DNA from: an uncultured Kangiella sp.
GTDB lineage: Bacteria > Pseudomonadota > Gammaproteobacteria > Enterobacterales > DSM-103792
Direction of reading: 5' to 3'
Length of the DNA stretch: 17,116 nt
NCBI GenBank assembly: GCA_946481205.1
Contig: CAMLNB010000062.1
Location: 1-17,116, forward strand
Part shown: positions 14,018 to 17,116 of the stretch, piece after piece
Numbering within the stretch: the first letter of the stretch is position 1
How the letters are laid out: every line of letters starts with the position of its first letter
Position numbers and translations under genes: made by a program
The notes under the pieces: model-generated
The model's input: only the letters and a program-made list of their open reading frames with translations
Told to the model about the DNA's origin: nothing
The model's database searches: none

Positions 14018-15631
14018 TCAACTCACCACGATGCCGAACAACTGGCTCTCGTGGTCGCCATCATCGGTGCGGATGGCAAAACCATTGCGGCCCTGGCGCT
14101 TGACCTCGTACATCGCGGCGTCGGCATGTTTGCGCACCAGATGCACATCGCGGCCATGACGCGGATAAGCGGCAATGCCGATGCTGACGCCGACGCGCTC
14201 GCTGGCGCTGGCATTCAACGGAATCGGCTCGCTGATGTGTTTGACCAGCTTGCCGGCAATGCGTCGTGCGGCATCCAGATGCTCGGTTTGCGGCAACAAC
14301 AGCAGAAATTCATCGCCGCCGAGCCGCGCGACGATATCGCTGTCGCGCACTGCCGCTCGCAAGCGGCCGGCAACGGTTCGCAGCACTTCATCGCCGGCAT
14401 CATGGCCGTAGGTGTCGTTGATGTATTTGAACCGATCCAGGTCGAGCATCATCACGACAAACCCGCAGCCCAGATGCTGTGCCTGTTGCGCCAGCTCCAA
14501 GCATTTCAAATCGGCGGCATGACGGTTCAGCAAACCGGTCAAGCCATCGCGTTCGGCTTGTTCGCGGGTGGTTTCCTCGGCCTGTTTGCGCACGGTGATA
14601 TCGTAGAGCACGCCCTCAATCGTGTTGGCGTTGTCGCCATCACTATCGGTGGAAAAGATGCAATGTGACCAGCGTTCTGGCGCATCCATCACCTGTGCAA
14701 AACGCAGATCGGCGGCACAAGGACGCTGACTGGTTATCGCTTGATGCAACAGGCTGCGAGCTTCGTCGGCATCGAGAAATATCGCTGGCAGCGCATCCTG
14801 ACTGGCGAGCTGACTTTGCTGCTGCGCCGACAGGCCGGTCAGCCGGAAAAAGGCCGGGTTGGCAGTCAGCAGCTGGCCTTCATGATTGAGCAGAAAAATG
14901 CCCGCGCTGCTGTCTTCAAAAATGCTGCGAAAACGCTGCTCCAACGCTTCCACCTGTTTGCGAAGCTCGCGTTCCTTGCTGAGCATATGCTCGACCGTAT
15001 TCAGCAGGCCATTGATGTCATCGACCAATACTCCAATTTCGTCACCGGCATGTCGTTTGCTGATGCGCAAGCGCTCGGATTCACCCGGCATGATTTCGTG
15101 TAGTCGGCGCGAGAGATACGTCAGCGGCCGACTGAGCATCCAGTAAACGGTCATCAGCACCAGCACGGCAACGGCAAGCATCTGGCCGGTCAGCAGCGCC
15201 GTGTTGCCGAGCGCCGAGGCGCGTGCGCGCTCGGCGATCAGCGGCTGATCGGCTTGCACGCGCAGTTCACCGGCGATTTCTTCCTCAGAAAATGGCGCAT
15301 GCAGCGGCAATCGAACCCAGTCGGCGTCGGGCAGCGGTGAACCCACTTTGGCAATGCGGCCGCTGCCGTTGTCAATCTCAACCGCTTTGACGATGGAGTT
15401 TTGCCCCAGTCCACTGGCGACTTCCTGGGCCAACTCCTTGTTGCTGACATACGCGGCAATGGCGGCGGTGGTTGCTACCGTTTCCAGCAGCTGCTGTACG
15501 GCACGCTGATTGTGCTCCAGCGAGAGGGCATAACTGCGCTGATAAAAGACATAACCGGATGCGGCGACAACCAACAGGGCGCCGGCCGAGACCGTAATGG
15601 CCAGTTTGACATGCAGGCTGCGCCAGTTCAT
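14018..15631 (-). CDS. Membrane diguanylate cyclase: periplasmic sensor, HAMP, PAS, GGDEF
   Basis: Makes cyclic di-GMP in response to a periplasmic signal; 537 aa. TM1 about 9-30; periplasmic region about 31-146, which resembles CHASE8 sensors (AAYVSNKELAQEVASGLG, then AVEIDNGSGRIAKVG); TM2 about 147-166; HAMP about 167-220; PAS about 230-345 (FEDSSAGIFLLNHEGQLL); GGDEF about 360-520. The start RDGLTGLLNR (361-370), DLDRFK (397-402), and an intact GGDEF at 438-442 indicate an active cyclase. RDSD at 429-432, five residues before the motif, is a product-inhibition I-site. No EAL domain. Its ATG overlaps the stop of the preceding periplasmic-protein gene (ATGA), so the two are translationally coupled and that protein is a likely sensor partner. 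Signal unknown. Confidence 0.93.
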   Translation of the reverse strand: MNWRSLHVKLAITVSAGALLVVAASGYVFYQRSYALSLEHNQRAVQQLLETVATTAAIAAYVSNKELAQEVASGLGQNSIVKAVEIDNGSGRIAKVGSPLPDADWVRLPLHAPFSEEEIAGELRVQADQPLIAERARASALGNTALLTGQMLAVAVLVLMTVYWMLSRPLTYLSRRLHEIMPGESERLRISKRHAGDEIGVLVDDINGLLNTVEHMLSKERELRKQVEALEQRFRSIFEDSSAGIFLLNHEGQLLTANPAFFRLTGLSAQQQSQLASQDALPAIFLDADEARSLLHQAITSQRPCAADLRFAQVMDAPERWSHCIFSTDSDGDNANTIEGVLYDITVRKQAEETTREQAERDGLTGLLNRHAADLKCLELAQQAQHLGCGFVVMMLDLDRFKYINDTYGHDAGDEVLRTVAGRLRAAVRDSDIVARLGGDEFLLLLPQTEHLDAARRIAGKLVKHISEPIPLNASASERVGVSIGIAAYPRHGRDVHLVRKHADAAMYEVKRQGRNGFAIRTDDGDHESQLFGIVVS

Positions 15632-16074
15632 GGCGGGCTCGGCAAACTCATGACAATTTTCACCGTGCTGGGTAGTTGTTGGGTTTCGACGTAGGCAATC
15701 GCATTCAGGTTTTGGCTTACGGCTTGAATCACCAACTGCTGATCATCAAGCTGGCGCGGCGGCGTCATTCGACCGGCGAAAATCAGCGTTGCCCAGTACG
15801 CATCGACCTGCGCTTCAGTTTTACCGGTCAATACCTGATAAAACCGGCTACGCGCCGGCTGCCCAGGCACCCGATCCAGTGGCACCGCCAAACGGTCACC
15901 GGGGAAATTGGCGGTGCGGCCCATGAACAGATCGATCACCTGTTTTTTACTGAGGTTCTCAACGGGGTTGCTGGCATGAACGATGACGTGAATATCAGCG
16001 TGAGCGAGCGCACCAAGCATCGCACCGACTCCGCACAGCAACGTGCGAACGACCCCGATAGCGCGTGAGTTCAT
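15628..16074 (-). CDS. Short periplasmic PstS-like substrate-binding protein
   Basis: 148-aa exported protein: basic MNSRAIGVVR, hydrophobic core LLCGVGAMLGA, then cleavage expected after AHA near residue 25. The mature part (IHVIVHASNPVENLSKKQVI, LFMGRTANFPGD, PVPLDR-like region, FYQVLTGKTEAQVDAYWATL, IFAGR, and AIAYVE) resembles the phosphate-binding periplasmic family but at roughly half the usual length. It looks like a single-lobe version probably used for sensing rather than transport, since no ABC permease or ATPase is adjacent. The ATG at 16074 is preceded by GAGG (complement of 16083-16086) at 8 bases. A longer frame to 16245 exists, but it would overlap the upstream gene and bury the signal peptide. 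It lies 10 bp after the barrel-protein gene and overlaps the cyclase gene by ATGA. Ligand unknown. Confidence 0.82.
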   Translation of the reverse strand: MNSRAIGVVRTLLCGVGAMLGALAHADIHVIVHASNPVENLSKKQVIDLFMGRTANFPGDRLAVPLDRVPGQPARSRFYQVLTGKTEAQVDAYWATLIFAGRMTPPRQLDDQQLVIQAVSQNLNAIAYVETQQLPSTVKIVMSLPSPP

Positions 16075-16082
16075 CTCCGTGG

Positions 16083-16086
16083 CCTC
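16083..16086 (-). promoter_or_regulatory. Ribosome binding site overlapping the barrel-gene stop
   Basis: GAGG on the minus strand spans the TGA stop (16085-16087) of the upstream gene and sits 8 bases before the ATG at 16074. It decides the start of the periplasmic protein and suggests coupled translation. Confidence 0.55.
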
Positions 16087-17116
16087 AGAACAATACATCG
16101 AGGCTGATACTGAAGATATTGGCATTGCCCGACGCTTTGCGCTCGGGATGCCACAGGCTGCTACCGTTTTCCTCCACCTCGTAGCGGTCATATTGCAGCT
16201 TGAGTGCCATCCGACTGGTGAAATCCCAGCGCAGGCCAATACCATAACTTTCCTGCTCGGCGCGGCTGCGGTTGATTAAATCGATGGTGGAGTCGCGCAA
16301 GGCTTCCAGTGCTGCCTGTTGCGGCGGCGGCAGGATGACCGGCAACACGGTCGTCCGTGCGTTGTCACGTGGCTGTGATTTTCCGAACACAATAAAGGCG
16401 GTAAAACGTTCGAAGCGACGAGCGACGGACACGTAACCGTGTGTGCTGTTGGGTAGCAGATCGCGCTCGCCTCTGAGGATCGCCAGTTCGCTGTGTAGCA
16501 GCCAATTGTTGTTGTCATAGCTCGCGCCGATAGCACTATAGGTATAGCGCGTGTCTTCCACCAGAAACTCGCCGGCCAGCAAAGGTGCATCCGGCCACAC
16601 TGCACCGAGTGTGTTGAGGATGTCAGCGAGGGGCGCTGCCTCCGTTTCCGAGGCAAAGGTCAAATCGGCATGACTGAGCCGAATCCGCCACGGTTCGTGT
16701 TCAAGCAGCAGCGTGAATCCATAAATGGGGTCCAAATCAAGATTGAAACCGCCCGAGCTGCGCAATGGTGTGTGGTAATGCGAACGGCCAACAAAAGCCT
16801 TCGCATACAACGTATTTTCTTCGCCATCAAAACGATGCTGGTAATCCAGCCCGTCCATGCTGTACAGCGCGATCAACCCATAAAAATCAACAGGCGGCCG
16901 GACCCACGGATAGGTGTAACCAATTTGGCGGGAATCTGACAACATGAACACATCGAAACCGATGCGACCAATGCGCCACTCGCTGCCATCGCGGGGTTGG
17001 TAACGCAGAAATGCCCAGTCGAGATAATCCTCATCGTGTTCGCGAGCGGTTTGATCCAGCACCACTTGCACGGCAGCATCAAAACGCGGACTCCAGCGCA
17101 GATTCCATTGCAGGCC
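16085..17116 (-). CDS. Outer-membrane beta-barrel (porin-like) protein, 5' end outside window
   Basis: The open frame runs off the window edge, so the N-terminus and signal peptide are missing; 343 residues are visible. A GTG at 17071 is internal, because the reading frame continues upstream as LQWNLRWSPRFDAAVQVVLD. The sequence has many short strands with alternating hydrophobic and polar residues and aromatic girdles (YLDWAFLRYQP, WRIRLSHADLTF, YGIGLRWDF, MALKLQYDRYEV). It ends in ISLDVLF with a terminal Phe, the usual signal for outer-membrane insertion by BAM. I do not recognise a specific porin family. It begins the operon with the periplasmic PstS-like protein and the cyclase, suggesting an outer-membrane component of the same sensing unit or co-regulation with it. 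Confidence 0.78.
   Translation of the reverse strand, partial: GLQWNLRWSPRFDAAVQVVLDQTAREHDEDYLDWAFLRYQPRDGSEWRIGRIGFDVFMLSDSRQIGYTYPWVRPPVDFYGLIALYSMDGLDYQHRFDGEENTLYAKAFVGRSHYHTPLRSSGGFNLDLDPIYGFTLLLEHEPWRIRLSHADLTFASETEAAPLADILNTLGAVWPDAPLLAGEFLVEDTRYTYSAIGASYDNNNWLLHSELAILRGERDLLPNSTHGYVSVARRFERFTAFIVFGKSQPRDNARTTVLPVILPPPQQAALEALRDSTIDLINRSRAEQESYGIGLRWDFTSRMALKLQYDRYEVEENGSSLWHPERKASGNANIFSISLDVLF

Overview
The window reads as chromosomal DNA of a GC-rich gammaproteobacterium. The main evidence is the block cspD (minus), clpS-clpA (plus), infA and bpt (minus), which is a conserved gammaproteobacterial neighbourhood. The IF1, ClpA, ClpS and CspD proteins are also close to their E. coli counterparts. 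I cannot name genus or species. I see no transposase, integrase, CRISPR array, tRNA or rRNA.

Left part (1-8377, all plus strand): a LysR-type regulator, a 372-bp intergenic region, then five tightly packed genes. They encode an APC permease of the ethanolamine-permease type, a glutamine-synthetase-like gamma-glutamylamide synthetase, an aldehyde dehydrogenase, an iron-dependent alcohol dehydrogenase and an M81 (MlrC-like) metallohydrolase. No cobalamin-dependent ethanolamine ammonia-lyase or microcompartment gene is present here. The set suggests a gamma-glutamylation route for ethanolamine or a related amino alcohol: import, capping of the amine with glutamate, oxidation of the hydroxyl to aldehyde and then acid, and hydrolysis to glutamate plus an amino acid. 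Each family assignment is secure. The substrate and the role of the M81 enzyme are inference.

Middle part (8374-13901): a small DUF2061 membrane protein, the 23S rRNA pseudouridine synthase RluE and CspD on the minus strand, then ClpS and ClpA on plus, then IF1 and Bpt on minus. ClpS (adaptor), ClpA (unfoldase) and Bpt (leucyl transferase to N-terminal Asp/Glu) are three parts of the bacterial N-degron pathway. Intrinsic terminators follow cspD, clpA and infA.

Right part (14018-17116, minus strand): a three-gene operon read from the window edge leftwards. It holds an outer-membrane beta-barrel protein (5' end outside the window), a short periplasmic PstS-like protein, and a two-TM diguanylate cyclase with periplasmic sensor, HAMP, PAS and GGDEF domains. 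The last two overlap by ATGA. Together they look like an outer membrane-periplasm-inner membrane c-di-GMP signalling module, analogous in layout to YfiB-YfiR-YfiN. It sits where aat is often found in related genomes.
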